NCBI GenBank assembly: GCA_026008535.1
Contig: BRKX01000011.1
Span: 47,848,183-47,912,182 of the forward strand
DNA from: Perilla frutescens
Taxonomy: Eukaryota; Streptophyta; Magnoliopsida; Lamiales; Lamiaceae
Reading direction: 5' to 3'
Length of the DNA stretch: 64,000 nucleotides
Position numbers and translations under genes: made by a program. Numbering within the stretch: position 1 is the first letter of the stretch; each line of letters opens with the position of its first letter. Under the pieces are notes generated by a model, which searched no databases, was not told where the DNA came from, and saw nothing but the letters and a program-made list of their open reading frames with translations. Of this stretch, positions 12,240-23,466 are shown piece by piece.

Positions 12240-12763
12240 ATAAGCTAGCATAGTGTATTCACAGTGCATTATCATATGCTAACATAGTGTATTCATAGTG
12301 CTGATGAAGTAAAACCATAATGCTAACGTAGTACAAATATATTATTATTATTATTTACTCTGACTCATTTAGAGTTTATCACATTCAATCAATGTTTATT
12401 TCATCTAATTGAGTTTATTTCATCCAATTAGGTTCCATTTAATTATGATTTATTAAATCAAAATAGGTTTATAATTAATTTTTAGAATATATTTTTCACT
12501 AACAATATTTGAAAACTTTAATTAGCATAATAATAATGCTTCGTTAACATGATGATAATACATCGTTAGCATGACGATCTGTTATCAAATCCTCTGCGAT
12601 TTTTATAAGAATTATCAAATTACGTTAATACCCCTCGCGAAAAACTTTTCAAATATTACAGAATTGCCACCTCCCTTTTAATCAAATATGGGCCTTTGAT
12701 TTTTTAGTATTGTGTGGTGTGAGATGTGGTCCTAGTTCCGATTGATTTTCACCTAACCCTTCC
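12240..12763 (-). mobile_element. E0: truncated MULE-like element, same family as E4 (42238-43417)
   Basis: Read as reverse complement from 12763 inward, the sequence GGAAGGGTT...GGAACTAGGACC...ATCTCACACCA...GATTAAAAGGGAGGTGGCAAT...TAACGTAATTTG...GATAACAGATCG matches the left end of E4 base for base with few changes over about 300 bp. It then shows the same TGCTAACGA-type motifs (12248-12320, 12535-12580). It is followed directly by a (TA)n tract at 12764-12781. The opposite terminal repeat was not found, so the element is truncated or rearranged; the left border is approximate. Confidence 0.65.
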
Positions 12764-12781
12764 TATATATATATATATATA

Positions 12782-13103
12782 TAATCATAATTAAATTTCA
12801 TTAATACAATAAAGATCGGTATGAAATATTGTGTTTGATATTAATATTATTGCAAATTTTATCTATTTTGCTGAAGAATGCAAGATTGTGTTTTAATTTC
12901 AACATTTCAAAATTGGTGTCTAATTACAAATTGTATCAAAATTTACATATTTCATCGTAATTAACCCTTTGAAAGAGTAGAAGTTGCAAATAAGTATAGT
13001 ATTAAAAACATTAAACTTTTTCAGGGTCTTGCTCTAGTTTTACTCATTTACTCATTTATTTAAAGATTGTCAATTTGATTTTAACTTGCAACTGATTAAA
13101 TAA
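12782..13103. other. AT-rich intergenic, no feature seen
   Basis: No coding or repeat structure recognised. Confidence 0.5.
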
Positions 13104-13297
13104 TATTCCCTCCGTTTTTTAATAACTGTTATTATAATATTTTAATTTTGTTTAAAAAAAAGTATTATTCTATAAATTCGAGACAAAGAATTCATATTTT
13201 TTACATATTTGTCTAAAGATGTATTAAGTAACTCAATTAATTTATTAATATGTGTAGATTTATTTAAAATGGCACTTAATTGAAAACGGGCGAGTAG
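13104..13297. repeat. Stowaway-like MITE
   Basis: The left end TATTCCCTCCGTTTTTTAAT and the reverse complement of the right end (CTACTCGCCCGTTTTCAAT) form an imperfect inverted repeat of the CTCCCTCCGT type typical of Stowaway (Tc1/mariner-derived) MITEs, flanked by TA. It is about 190 bp and non-coding. Confidence 0.6.
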
Positions 13298-14539
13298 TTG
13301 TTTCGATTTTTCTTTGTGTAGCCTTGACTCTTTTTTTCCATTTTAAATATCATCGTGGGATTAAAAAATACAAAACTTTGTGGGAGACAATGTGACTACA
13401 ACTCAAAATTAAATTAATAACCTCACGACGGGATATTTGCATTTAATAATATTCGCAATCTCATATTAATAAATTAATGATGAGGAAATGAAGATAATAA
13501 ATAATTCGATTCTAATTTTGTCAAACAAAAAAAAATAGATGCACAATTCCACGAAATTGCCACGAAATTAAATTAATATAACATCTTAAGTTTGAATAGT
13601 GTTGTCAAACTACATACCAATGATACCATTAAACGCAGCATATTGAGTCTCTTGAACATGCACAAACAATGAAGATCACCATGTAAAATAAAGAAGTACC
13701 GAATTTTAAAGTACACTGTTGTTCTTTTTCTCAACTAAAAAAAAAGGTAATTGCAACTAATTTATGTGAAACAAATGAAGAAGAAAAAACGTTCAATCTG
13801 CTGCGTAGAAGGAAGCAGCTTAAAACATCAACAAATAAATCAAACTTAAAATTACACTCGAGGGTTGGATTTTTCTGTCAAGGAGAAGCTCATTATTAAT
13901 AGTTTATTAATTTTGTAGAGAGGCGAATCACAAAAAACCAGTATACTGTAATTTGACTTTCCACACGGTGGCCACAAACAAAAACCAAGACTAAGATTAC
14001 CTCATTCAACCATATCATTAATGTTGATCGAAATAGTAAATCGTCATAATTTGTATCAATTGATAAAAAAAATATGACTAAACTAGCAATTTAAAAATAA
14101 TCGACTACAATTCAAACAACTTGCAAATATTAATTTAGTTTTCTTTTTAATTACTTTTAATCCTTTTATAATAATAATAATAATAAAAACATCAATTTTA
14201 GTTTTTTTAGAAGTTAAATTCTCTATAGAGTATCACGGTTCACGAGTCCAATAGACATAATCATTCAAACTTACAGCGTAGAACATCTACTCTATTGCAT
14301 TTTATGTTATATTTGGTGTTGCATAACTATTTTTTTAATATGCCCTAATTGGGAGATGGATGAACCCTAAATAGAAAATTTAAATTAAAATAAATCATAA
14401 TAAATTAAAAAATAAAAAATTTAAATTCTTAAAAAAATATATTAAAAAGTTGCAACAGAAAATACAATAGAATTTGTAACAGATGATCTCATTTCCTTTA
14501 TTATCGTTTAGAAACAATAATTAATGAGGTGGACTTGCA
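13298..14539. other. AT-rich intergenic, no feature seen
   Basis: No gene structure, long repeat or recognisable transposon end is visible. Confidence 0.5.
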
Positions 14540-15032
14540 TGCAGCGGGTCTGATATATGGTATTTCAGACGGGCCGACCCAATACAATTCAGATCTAACC
14601 CAATAGAATTCAGACTCAGCCCTAATCAATAAAAAAAAACTTTGTAACTCAAGCCCAATACAGAAAAACATACCCGAAGCTGAACATTGGCCAACATTCG
14701 TCACGCCTCATCCATCGCGATCGCGGAGGTCGTCGCCGCCGCCGTGAACCTTCGCATCATCACCGCCGACAACCACACCGACTTCAAATATCACGTCGTT
14801 TCCGTTGATTAGGGTTTGCGGCCACAACAAAGAATGAGTCGACGCCACCATTAAGGAATCACGAAGCTAAACTCGATCAAAATTTCATCTCAAAATCTGA
14901 ATTGGATCTGGATTCATCCAAATTGAGGTAAAATCAACTTTGATAACATCATTGGAGTTACTTTTATAGAATTTGAGTTGAAAATCTGATTTTTTCTTTT
15001 TCTTTTTGGATTAAAGGTTAGGATTAAAAAAA

Positions 15033-15108
15033 ATGGATGAACAAGCTATAACCATAGATGAAAATTCTGCGAATGAGCATGAAGATTGTATTGTTGAAAA
15101 GGAGAAGA
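15033..15108 (+). other. Orphan first-exon-like frame
   Basis: An ATG starts a 25-codon acidic frame (MDEQAITIDENSANEHED...) that ends at a good splice donor (AAGA then GTAAAT) in phase 1. The first exons of all three genes in E5 are also very short and end in phase 1, so this may be the leftover 5' exon of a MULE-encoded gene. No downstream partner exon was identified. Function unknown. Confidence 0.35.
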
Positions 15109-15283
15109 GTAAATAAATCTTAATTTTTATTTTAAAACTTAATATACGAAAATTTGTTTAGTACCCAATCTGAAGTTTTTGCATTTTTGATGCAAGTGTG
15201 GCAGATAATGAATTAGAAATAGTTATGATCACAATGTGTTCGTCAAAATGTCTGAATGAGGGTGGCTTGGACTTGGAGTACCA

Positions 15284-15793
15284 TTCATATATTCGTTTGA
15301 GGCCACCTTGAGACATTCTGTTCCAGTATCTGCTATTCGTTTTGCATTTCTCGAAGAAATCAACTATTTTGCTCGCTCGACTCATCACCGTTGTTGGGAT
15401 CAATGTGGAAGCCTGAGACCCCATCAACTATGATCTCTGCTGGCCCTCCTTGATTGGTTGCAAATGTGGGCAGCCCACAGTTCATGGCTTTGATCACTGT
15501 CAGGCCGAAGGCTTCGTACAATGCAGGCTGCACGAAAGCCCCCTTCGTGTCTGCAATGTAGCGGTATAGCTCACTGTTGCGGTATCTGTCAGTTTGAGCT
15601 GCTATCCATCTTAGTTGGCCCTTGAGTTGGTATTTCTCGATCAGGGCGTGCATCATCTTGATCTCTGCCATTTCTTCCCTGTCTTTCGACTTGGATGGAT
15701 CAAAGAATCCACCTACAATGACGAGGTTTACTAAGTTTCTGAGCCTTTTGTTCTTGCCATACCATTCTGTTAATCCTGTAATGTTCTTGATAT
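15284..15793 (-). pseudogene. Sucrose synthase C-terminal fragment, frameshifted
   Basis: On the minus strand the frame begins just after an intact splice acceptor (TTACAG, 15794) and reads DIKNITGLTEWYGKN, then VIVGGFFDPSKSKDREE, RWIAAQTDRYRN, GAFVQPALYEAFGLTVIKA, PTFATNQGGPAEII and GFHIDPNNGDESS. These are conserved segments of the glycosyltransferase half of sucrose synthase, which cleaves sucrose with UDP in the cytosol. The NNGDESS form suggests the SUS5/6-like clade. At 15371-15378 a 4-base tandem duplication (GAGC GAGC on the minus strand) shifts the frame; the next frame continues KIVDFFEKCK and SQGGLKRIYE, then homology stops. Upstream exons are absent. It is a captured, non-functional fragment. 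Confidence 0.9.
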
Positions 15794-15879
15794 CTGTAAT
15801 TCAGTTGGATGAGTTTGGATCCAAAACTTCCAACCCTCGATTGTTTTAGATTAATTTTAGGTTGATACCTGTTTTTATC

Positions 15880-17540
15880 ATACTTGATACTTTTTTTCTT
15901 CCCACATGGTACTTGTTTTTGTAACAGACATATTTTGCTTTGCTTTGAAATTCTTGGAATCATGATTGTTTTAGATTAATCTAAAGTTGATACCTGTCTT
16001 TATCGAATTTGATACTTTTTTTCTTACCACGTGATACTTTTTCTTGTATTAACTCATGTTTTGCTTTAATTAGATTTTTTATCGTAGTTGATACTTTTTT
16101 TCTTACCACATGGTACTTTTTATTGTATCAAACTCATTTTTTGCTTCGATTAGATTTTTTACTGTTGGGATTTTTTTTTCCCACGTACAAGGATTTGGTG
16201 ATCATTCATTTATGATAGTTTCGTTTAATTCTTTAAAAAAACACATACAACATAAAAAGATTACAAAAAAGATAAAATGGTACCCTTTCATTTATCGCGT
16301 GATACGTTTATGCTCTGTACGTTATACTATTATTATATGCTTAATATAATATGAGCAAAAAAAAATACAATAAACTGCAGCATAAACAAAGCTCATTTTC
16401 TAATGATAAAAAAACATGGACAAAATATATAATAACATCATTCTTAAAACATTCCAGACATCTCATCTATTCGTGATTTCAGAAAGCCTCCTAACATATC
16501 CAACAAATTGTATCATCAAGCTATTACAAAAAATAAAATATTTCCTCTTTCTGCCAAACACCAACAACACCACAAATCAAAGATCAAGTTTAACCATAAG
16601 ATCAATGTATTTGTCATCCCACAACATCCCACCAAAAAAACATCATTCAATCACAAATATCATCATTTCTTCTTCTTATTCATGAAGTCCAGCACAGATT
16701 GGTGAACTTCAAAACTCAAGTCGTTCGTGCCTGAAAGTAAAATCCGAGCACAATACAATGCCCGTAACTTTCTTCTACCAGATGACTACAAAAAGAAAGT
16801 TCAAACATTTCAATAAGCAAAAAAAAAAACACATGAAGCATAAAAGAAAACGAGTGTCTGGATTAAAATGCTGAACAAACCGGTGCACATTTGACCAATG
16901 AACACATGCAAAATCTTGAAAGAAAAAAAGCAACCCCCAAAACCAATATCTTTTACAGCCTTTCGCTGCTCCTCCTTCAGTGACTGATAATAGAATAGAT
17001 TGAAGAGGGCCGGGATTTAAATACATAATCATTTCCACTGCAATAAAAAATTCAAAGAAAAATGAAACATAATTCACAATCTGCAACATAAAGTACTAAT
17101 TAAATGCATACAAAGTACCACCGAAATCACATAAAGGTAGGAGTTCACAAAATAAATTACCTCATTTTTTTTTAACAAAACATCCCAGTTCTCATAAATT
17201 TATCATACATATGCATGTATAAATTCATACCTAGGCAGCTTAAATTTTCATAAAAATTTTGATACTTCTTTCATGCATGAAAGAGTACTTATACATGAAT
17301 AAACTAATACTTATGCATGTATAAATTGATACCCATACACCTCAAAGAAAAAATAAACATAATTCACAATCTGCAACATAAAGTACTAACTACATGCATA
17401 AAAAGTACCATTGAAATCACATAAATGTACTTATGCATGAATAAATTACCTCTTTTTTTTCATAGCACTCTGATACTTATGCAAGAATAAATTGATACCA
17501 TACACCTCAAATTTTCATACTAGTGTCCTACTTATACATA
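15880..17540. repeat. Dispersed short-word array (GATACTTTT / AAGTACT)
   Basis: The segment 15880-16175 contains several degenerate copies of a block reading GATACTTTTTTTCTTACCACATGG followed by a poly-T and GATTAGATTTTT stretch. From 17080 to 17530 words such as AAAGTACT, CTTATGCATG and AATTGATACC recur in near-tandem blocks of about 310 bases (compare 17040-17160 with 17340-17460). The two clusters are broadly mirror-oriented. No coding function is visible. Confidence 0.55.
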
Positions 17541-18770
17541 TATAAACTCAAACCACAGAGTTTCAACAACTTTCAACCACCAACACAGAGAAAACCACCA
17601 GATCAGAGTCACACAGGCAGAAACTAAGAAAAAATATATAGGCAAGACCCGAGACTTTCGGTGAACCCTCCACTGCCCCTGCTATCCAGACTGCTATCCA
17701 GACTACTCGCACGAAGAGACCCATAGGAGAATCCAGACGAACTGGACCGTAAGCAACGGAGCAGTTCGAGCACTTGGCTCACAGGCGTTGAATGCTAAGT
17801 TCACAAGAAGGTGGGCCAAAAAAAAACTCACAGAGATCACAGAAAAACAGAAAATGGTACATATACTTCACACACACACACATAATACTTATACATGTAT
17901 AAAATCATAGATTAAATGTGTAAAACATAATACTAAACAAAAAACAACAAATCCAGGCATCTTCCAGAGATAACAAGCCGCAAATCACAGTAGTAACCTT
18001 CATACAATTTCTTTAACATAATAAGACAATCGCATCCATAAACATCAAGCAATTTTTCACAACAAAACCCACACATAAAATATAAGCAAGTAAAACTCTA
18101 AGCAAAATACCCTAGAAAATAAACAATACAACCTGTAATCGCACCAGATTAACGAAGAAGCTGCAAAACAGGATCGAATGGATGATAACTTCTATTTGAT
18201 TGAAACTGCGAATACAAAAAAAATATAAAAATACTCAATAATTGAAGAACACATAATATATATAAATTAACACCAAACCAAAAACATACATATTGACAAA
18301 TCTCACCTCTGATGCCACCAGATTGAAGATGAAATCGGAAAAATCGAATATTAACTACTCTTCAATAGAAACAACGGCGAAATCTCCAACAAATCTTTGT
18401 CGAAGTACCGATCTCCCTATTCTCGTGAAACTAGGTACAAGAATAATCGGAAATCTTCAGTGATGTAACAACGAGAAGTTTTCAGGCACGATTCTTAGAT
18501 CTAGGGTTTTGGAAAAAAAAAAGAAAATTGATTTGAAATCTCCGCCGCTATGCACAAACTAAGCTTACTAACCAGAAATCTTCAGCGATTCTTAGATCTA
18601 GGGTTTTGGAAAAGGAAGGAAATTGCTCTCAAATCGCCGCCGCTATGCAGTAACTAAGTTAGAAAGAAAGCATAATGAAAATACAAAGATAGAGTGGTTT
18701 TTTTTATATATATGACGGGTCGGATAAAACCCGGATCCGACCCGTCTCACATAATGTTATTTACATCTAG

Positions 18771-19141
18771 CTGCACACAAGTTTTTGCGATAATTAATAG
18801 TAGTGTGAAGCGATCGAATAGGCAAATTCAAATTTTGGTGCTTATAGAGCAGACAAATACACGTGTTTGAAGTGTTATTTCCTAGAGTTTATATCCCATG
18901 TTATAACACAAATGGAAAAATATAAATAGATAAAAAGGGGCAAAAGTAAATAGAGATTGAAAAAAGAAAAATAAGTTTTAAAAATAGGGAGTTTTGTGGG
19001 TAATTTGGAATGTAAATGTCTCAAATACTCCAATGACACACTTGGTCCCCATATCCAATTATTGGGTAAATGTACTTTAACATTTAATACTAACTACAAA
19101 ACAACTTTTGCTCAAAAAAAAAAAAAACTACACAACAACTT
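18771..19141. other. AT-rich intergenic, no feature seen
   Basis: No gene or repeat recognised. Confidence 0.5.
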
Positions 19142-19166
19142 TATATATATATATATATATATATAC
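19142..19166. repeat. (TA)n microsatellite
   Basis: Short TA tract immediately left of the TACGATTA motif region. By analogy with E1-E5 it might mark an element border, but no terminal repeat was found beside it. Confidence 0.8.
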
Positions 19167-19865
19167 ATATTTTGTATGTAAGCCCAAATATTTTCTATTT
19201 AGAATGGGTACGATATTTTCTAATATGGTACGATTAGGTATAAATAACCATGATTAATTTTTAAAGTTAATCACATGCCACGACTATTTATGAAAAATGC
19301 TACGAATATCTTTTAATAAATACACGATTAAGAAGTTACGATTAATTGTAAAAATTATATGATTAAAAAAAGCAATGATTAATGCTACAATTAACAATTA
19401 AACTATTAAAAAGCAACGATTAATTGTGAAAATGCTATGATTACAAAAGCAATGATCAATTTTAAAAATTAATTCTTTGATTAAATTAATTTTAAAAGCA
19501 ACGATTATTTTTTAACAAAGCTATGATTTTTTTAAAAGGTGCGATTATTTTTTTAATAAAACTACGATTATTTTTTTAACAAAGCTATATTATTTTCAAA
19601 AGGTACGATTATTTTATTAACAAAGCTATGATTATTTTTAAAAGTTACGATTAATTTTTTGGTGAATAGTAATTTCAGTAGTTCACTACTTCAATTGAAT
19701 GCATTTATGTCTTGTGTAAGAGGAGGTAGTTACTAGCTTGATTAAATAAAAAGCATCAAATGGTAGAAATTGGTTGACCATATTTATTATTGTGTAAGAA
19801 GGGTAGGTAAATTTTAGAAATAAATATACACCAATACCCGACTAATACACACATAAAAAATAAAG

Positions 19866-19990
19866 AGCAAAAGTTCGCGAAGAGAAATTTGAGCAAGTCG
19901 TGTGCAAAGAGAAGAAGAATTTGAGCAAGGCGTGTGCAAGATTATTCTTCAAGAAGAAATTAGTGCAAAGAATTTTCCTTTTTGAAAGGT
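19866..19990 (+). repeat. Short direct repeat around GAGCAAG(T/G)CGTGTGCAA
   Basis: The phrase TTTGAGCAAG followed by TCGTGTGCAA or GCGTGTGCAA occurs twice in about 50 bases, followed by GTGCAAAGAATTTTCC. The island is purine-rich and lies between two oppositely oriented TACGATTA arrays. No coding function recognised. Confidence 0.5.
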
Positions 19991-20769
19991 ATGTTTTGTA
20001 ATGTCCCATTTTTGTGAAATTATTTCTTATTTGTCTCGTAAGCTTTTGTATATAAACTTTAGTCTTATTTATAATAAATCGTGGTTTTGATTGAATTGAG
20101 ATTAGGTTTAGAATTATGAAAATGTTTAATCATAGGCATAGGTAAGTATATAATCATAGCATTGATTCATAATCGTAGCCTTGAATAAATTAATCCTAGC
20201 GATGTTTAGTAAATCGTAACTAGTTTTAAAATTAATCGTGGCATTTAAAATATAATCGTAGAAAATTAGAAATGTAATCGTAGCTTTGAAATTTAATGAT
20301 AGCAAAGTCACTATTAATTTATAAATTTAATCGTAGCTTTGAAATTTAATCGTAGCATTTATTTAATAAATCATTGAATCCTTTTAAATTAATCGTAGCC
20401 ATTGATTAATTAATCATATAATTGTTTTAATTAATCTTGGTAGTTGTTTAATTAATCGTAGCTAGTTTTAAAATTAATCTTGACCTTTAAAATATAATCG
20501 TAAAAATTTATAAATATAATCGTAGCTTTGAAATTGAATGGTAGCAAAGTCACGATTAATTTATAAATTTAATCGTAGCATTTATTTAATTAATCGTATA
20601 TTTTTTTTAAATTAATCATAGCCATTGATTAATTAATCGTATCATTGTTTTAATTAATCTTGGCAATTGTTTAATTAACCGTAGCTAGTTTTAAAATTAA
20701 TCGTGGTATTTCTTGAATTAATTGTAGCTAGTTTTAAAATTAATCGTAGCATTTTTTTTATTAGAAATT

Positions 20770-21560
20770 CGAGCAGTGCCGGAGTCGGGCCATCTAACAC
20801 AGAAGTCAGAAATCCGAGTAGAGATGATCATATCCCCTACTTCCCACTATACTATCAGGCTGCAGGTAATCCTGAATATGGCGATGAATTCCTGCACAAA
20901 GAATAAGAACAAGAAGTTGAAAATGAACAAAGAGAAAAAGAACAAAAAGAAGAATAGGAACAAGAAGAAGAGGCTGATGAAGTGCATCAGCTTCTGGTAA
21001 GAATATGCCCCCCCATGGAAATGAATTCCACCTGTCCACACATCCCCGCCAGAGCCCACACCTATGGATCTACGTATCGGTTCTGATCCAGGTATAAAAT
21101 CATCCGGTACACGAACACTATGTTCACAACCTTCACATAATCCGGAGCGTCTTGGCCATCATCATCTTTGTGAACCTATCCTGGCTCTCGACAGAACAAC
21201 GTGCGCGCCATTCAGATCGAATGTCGAGGTGCCGAATCATAACTCTGACATCGGGTTATGCTCACTCGGACCGAAGCGCAACTGAGAGCGATGAATCTGA
21301 AACCATGCCTCCCGGCCGTCTCTCCAGTTTACGATCTGACACGCGTACCTCATGACTCATCAAAGAATGAATCACCTTCTTCTAGACGTCACCACCCCTG
21401 TAGTCCAAAAAATATTTGAAGCATCCGGATCTAAATGATTACACGACATCATCACCACCTATCACATGTAATGTGGCTTTGATCTTCTCAAGTACCTCCA
21501 GTCTGGCATACACTATGACCGAAGACCTCAGGCGCTGTAGCGACTGTCTAAGCCAATCAA
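20770..21560. other. GC-richer island, possibly degenerate coding sequence
   Basis: This 0.8 kb stretch is clearly less AT-rich than its surroundings and has codon-like texture, including a poly-Lys/Glu purine tract (20900-20985) and a C-rich tract at 21008. Frames on both strands are broken by stops. On the minus strand a phrase near 21020-21060 (VWALAGMCGQVEFIS) reads like a fragment of a protein, but I do not recognise the family. It is likely a remnant of a captured or element-encoded gene. Confidence 0.35.
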
Positions 21561-22400
21561 TCTAATAACATTGCAAAATTACAATTAAAATAAATACTTT
21601 TAATATTTCATATAAATTGTAAATTTGTAAAATTTAAATCACAAAATTTAATAATTGTGACAAATGGCCTACAATTAATATTAAATATTAATGAGAGGTC
21701 ATAAATCATAGCCAAATCATTTGAATTAAATTGTAGCAATTTTAAGATAATCATAGAATTTAAATTAATCATAGCAATGTTTTATACTAATCGTAGAAAT
21801 GTTTAAATTAATCTTAGAAAATTTAAATTAATCGTGATAGTGTTTTAAATTAATAGAAGCACATTTAAATTAATCGTAGAAAAATTAAATTAATCGTAGC
21901 AATGTTTTAAATTAATCACGGCTCATTTAAATTAATCATAGAAATGTTTAAATTAATCGTATCACTATTTTAAATTAATCGTGGTTCATTTAAATTAATC
22001 GTAATGTTTAAATTAAGCGTGACTTTTTTTTAATTTAAAACATTGCCACGATTAATTTTAAAAAAGTTACGATTAATATAATAAGCCTCGATTAGAGCCA
22101 CGACTAATTTAAAATATTATCATGATTAATTTTAAAAAACCACAATTAGAGTCACGATTAATTTAAAACATTGTCACGATTAATTTAAAAAAGTCATGAT
22201 CAATATAATAAGCCTCGATTAAATTAATGAGGCAAGATTAGAGCCACGATTAATTTAAAACATTACCACAATTAATTTAAAAAGCCACGATTAATATAAT
22301 AAGCCTCGATTAGAGTCATGATTAATATTATGTGGTCTACGATTAATATTCTCTTCGCTAAGATTAATTTATAAAGCTAATCATAATTCTACAACTATTT

Positions 22401-23466
22401 TGCTTACGGCCTATGATTATTTCTAAAGCTAACACTACCAACCATTGCAAACATAAATAAAAACCAACAATTGCAAAACATAAATAAAACCAACCAATTC
22501 AAAAATTAAACAAAGCAATTTAACATTCTAAAGTTAATCATAGCAAATATACGGGAATTTAAACAGAAAAGGGCAGGAACTCTACTTGAGAACACAACGT
22601 TTCTGGTGTCGTTCATTCCTTGTTCCATCGTCAGTGTGAGAGAGAGGGAGAGAGATGCAGCGCCGTGAACCTTTTTTTTTTTTCTTTTTTTTGGAAATTG
22701 GTCGGCGAAAGAGAGAGGGGAAATTAGAGGAAGAAGACGTGGTGGTTGTGCATTAAATTCAAACCCTAAAATCAATTAATATTTCTTTAGCACTTACAAG
22801 TATCCTTTTGCAGATATAAGTACCGTTCTGATAAAATTCTGATTTTATAGACCCCATCAATGAAGATTGTGTAAAATGAGTACAGATTGCCCACATAATT
22901 ATTTTATTTAAATCTTACTCGCCTGCCCAAATAAATATTTAACCCAACGGAAAATGATGGGAACGGATTTACACAATGTCACTTGGTTAATTATCCTCTA
23001 TGCGGTGGACGATGAAGGGATTATTCTATGATTACAAGGTTATAAATTCGAATATTAATATTTTGAATTATCTAGAATACATTTATAAAATAGTGGTTGC
23101 AATAATTATCTTTTAATAGTAGTAGAAGAGAGTGGTGATCTCATGATTCAAAATTTATAAATTCGCATTTCGAAATATTCAGAATACGCCAATAAATATT
23201 GGTTAAGGTAATTATCTTTCAATGGCCGGAGAATTTAACAGGGTAGAATTGTGAAAAATGAAAAGTTAGGGCCACATTAACATTAAATATAAATTAAGAT
23301 ATTATTATGAAAAGTTGCAAACATGAAATATTTTGTACGCTCTGCACGAATACTTGTACCTCGATTAAACCCCAAAATCACATATCCAGATTCCAGAAAC
23401 CCTGAATCAAAATCAAGCCTCCCACAGAGCTCGCTCTCTCCCTCTCTCTATTTCTCTCTCAAGAAA
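22401..23466. other. Intergenic upstream of the GCD1-like gene
   Basis: AT-rich apart from 22610-22740. A degenerate direct duplication is visible (about 23030-23110 against 23145-23225, both with TTATAAATTCG...ATTATCTTT). The last 60 bases before 23467 are CT-rich (CTCTCTC), typical of a plant 5' leader. No other feature. Confidence 0.5.

Larger units (their letters stand above)
14540..18770. mobile_element. Probable decayed MULE-like (Pack-MULE) element with captured gene fragment
   Basis: Both outer regions carry a similar GC-rich inverted segment: TTTCAGACGGGCCGACCC near 14565 and, reverse complemented, ATGTGAGACGGGTCGGATC near 18715-18760. Inside lie a short first-exon-like frame (15033-15108), an antisense sucrose synthase fragment (15284-15793), and many copies of a GATACTTTT/GGTACTTTT word. 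That word is sense-oriented at 15890-16175 and mostly mirrored (AAGTACT, AAAGTACC) at 17090-17530. This arrangement matches the architecture of elements E1-E5 further right. Borders are approximate and no target duplication was found, so the call is tentative. Confidence 0.45.
19200..22400. repeat. Region packed with TACGATTA / TAATCGTA motif copies
   Basis: From about 19200 to 19660 the word (C)TACGATTA and variants recur every 20-50 bases in + orientation. From 20100 to 20760 and 21690 to 22020 the same word recurs as TAATCGTAG(C). From 22030 to 22340 it returns in the CACGATTAAT form. Two less repetitive islands (19690-20090 and 20770-21560) lie between the arrays. The arrangement resembles the motif-laden interiors of E1-E5 but with a different word. 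It is probably a non-autonomous DNA transposon, but its termini were not recognised. Confidence 0.6.
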
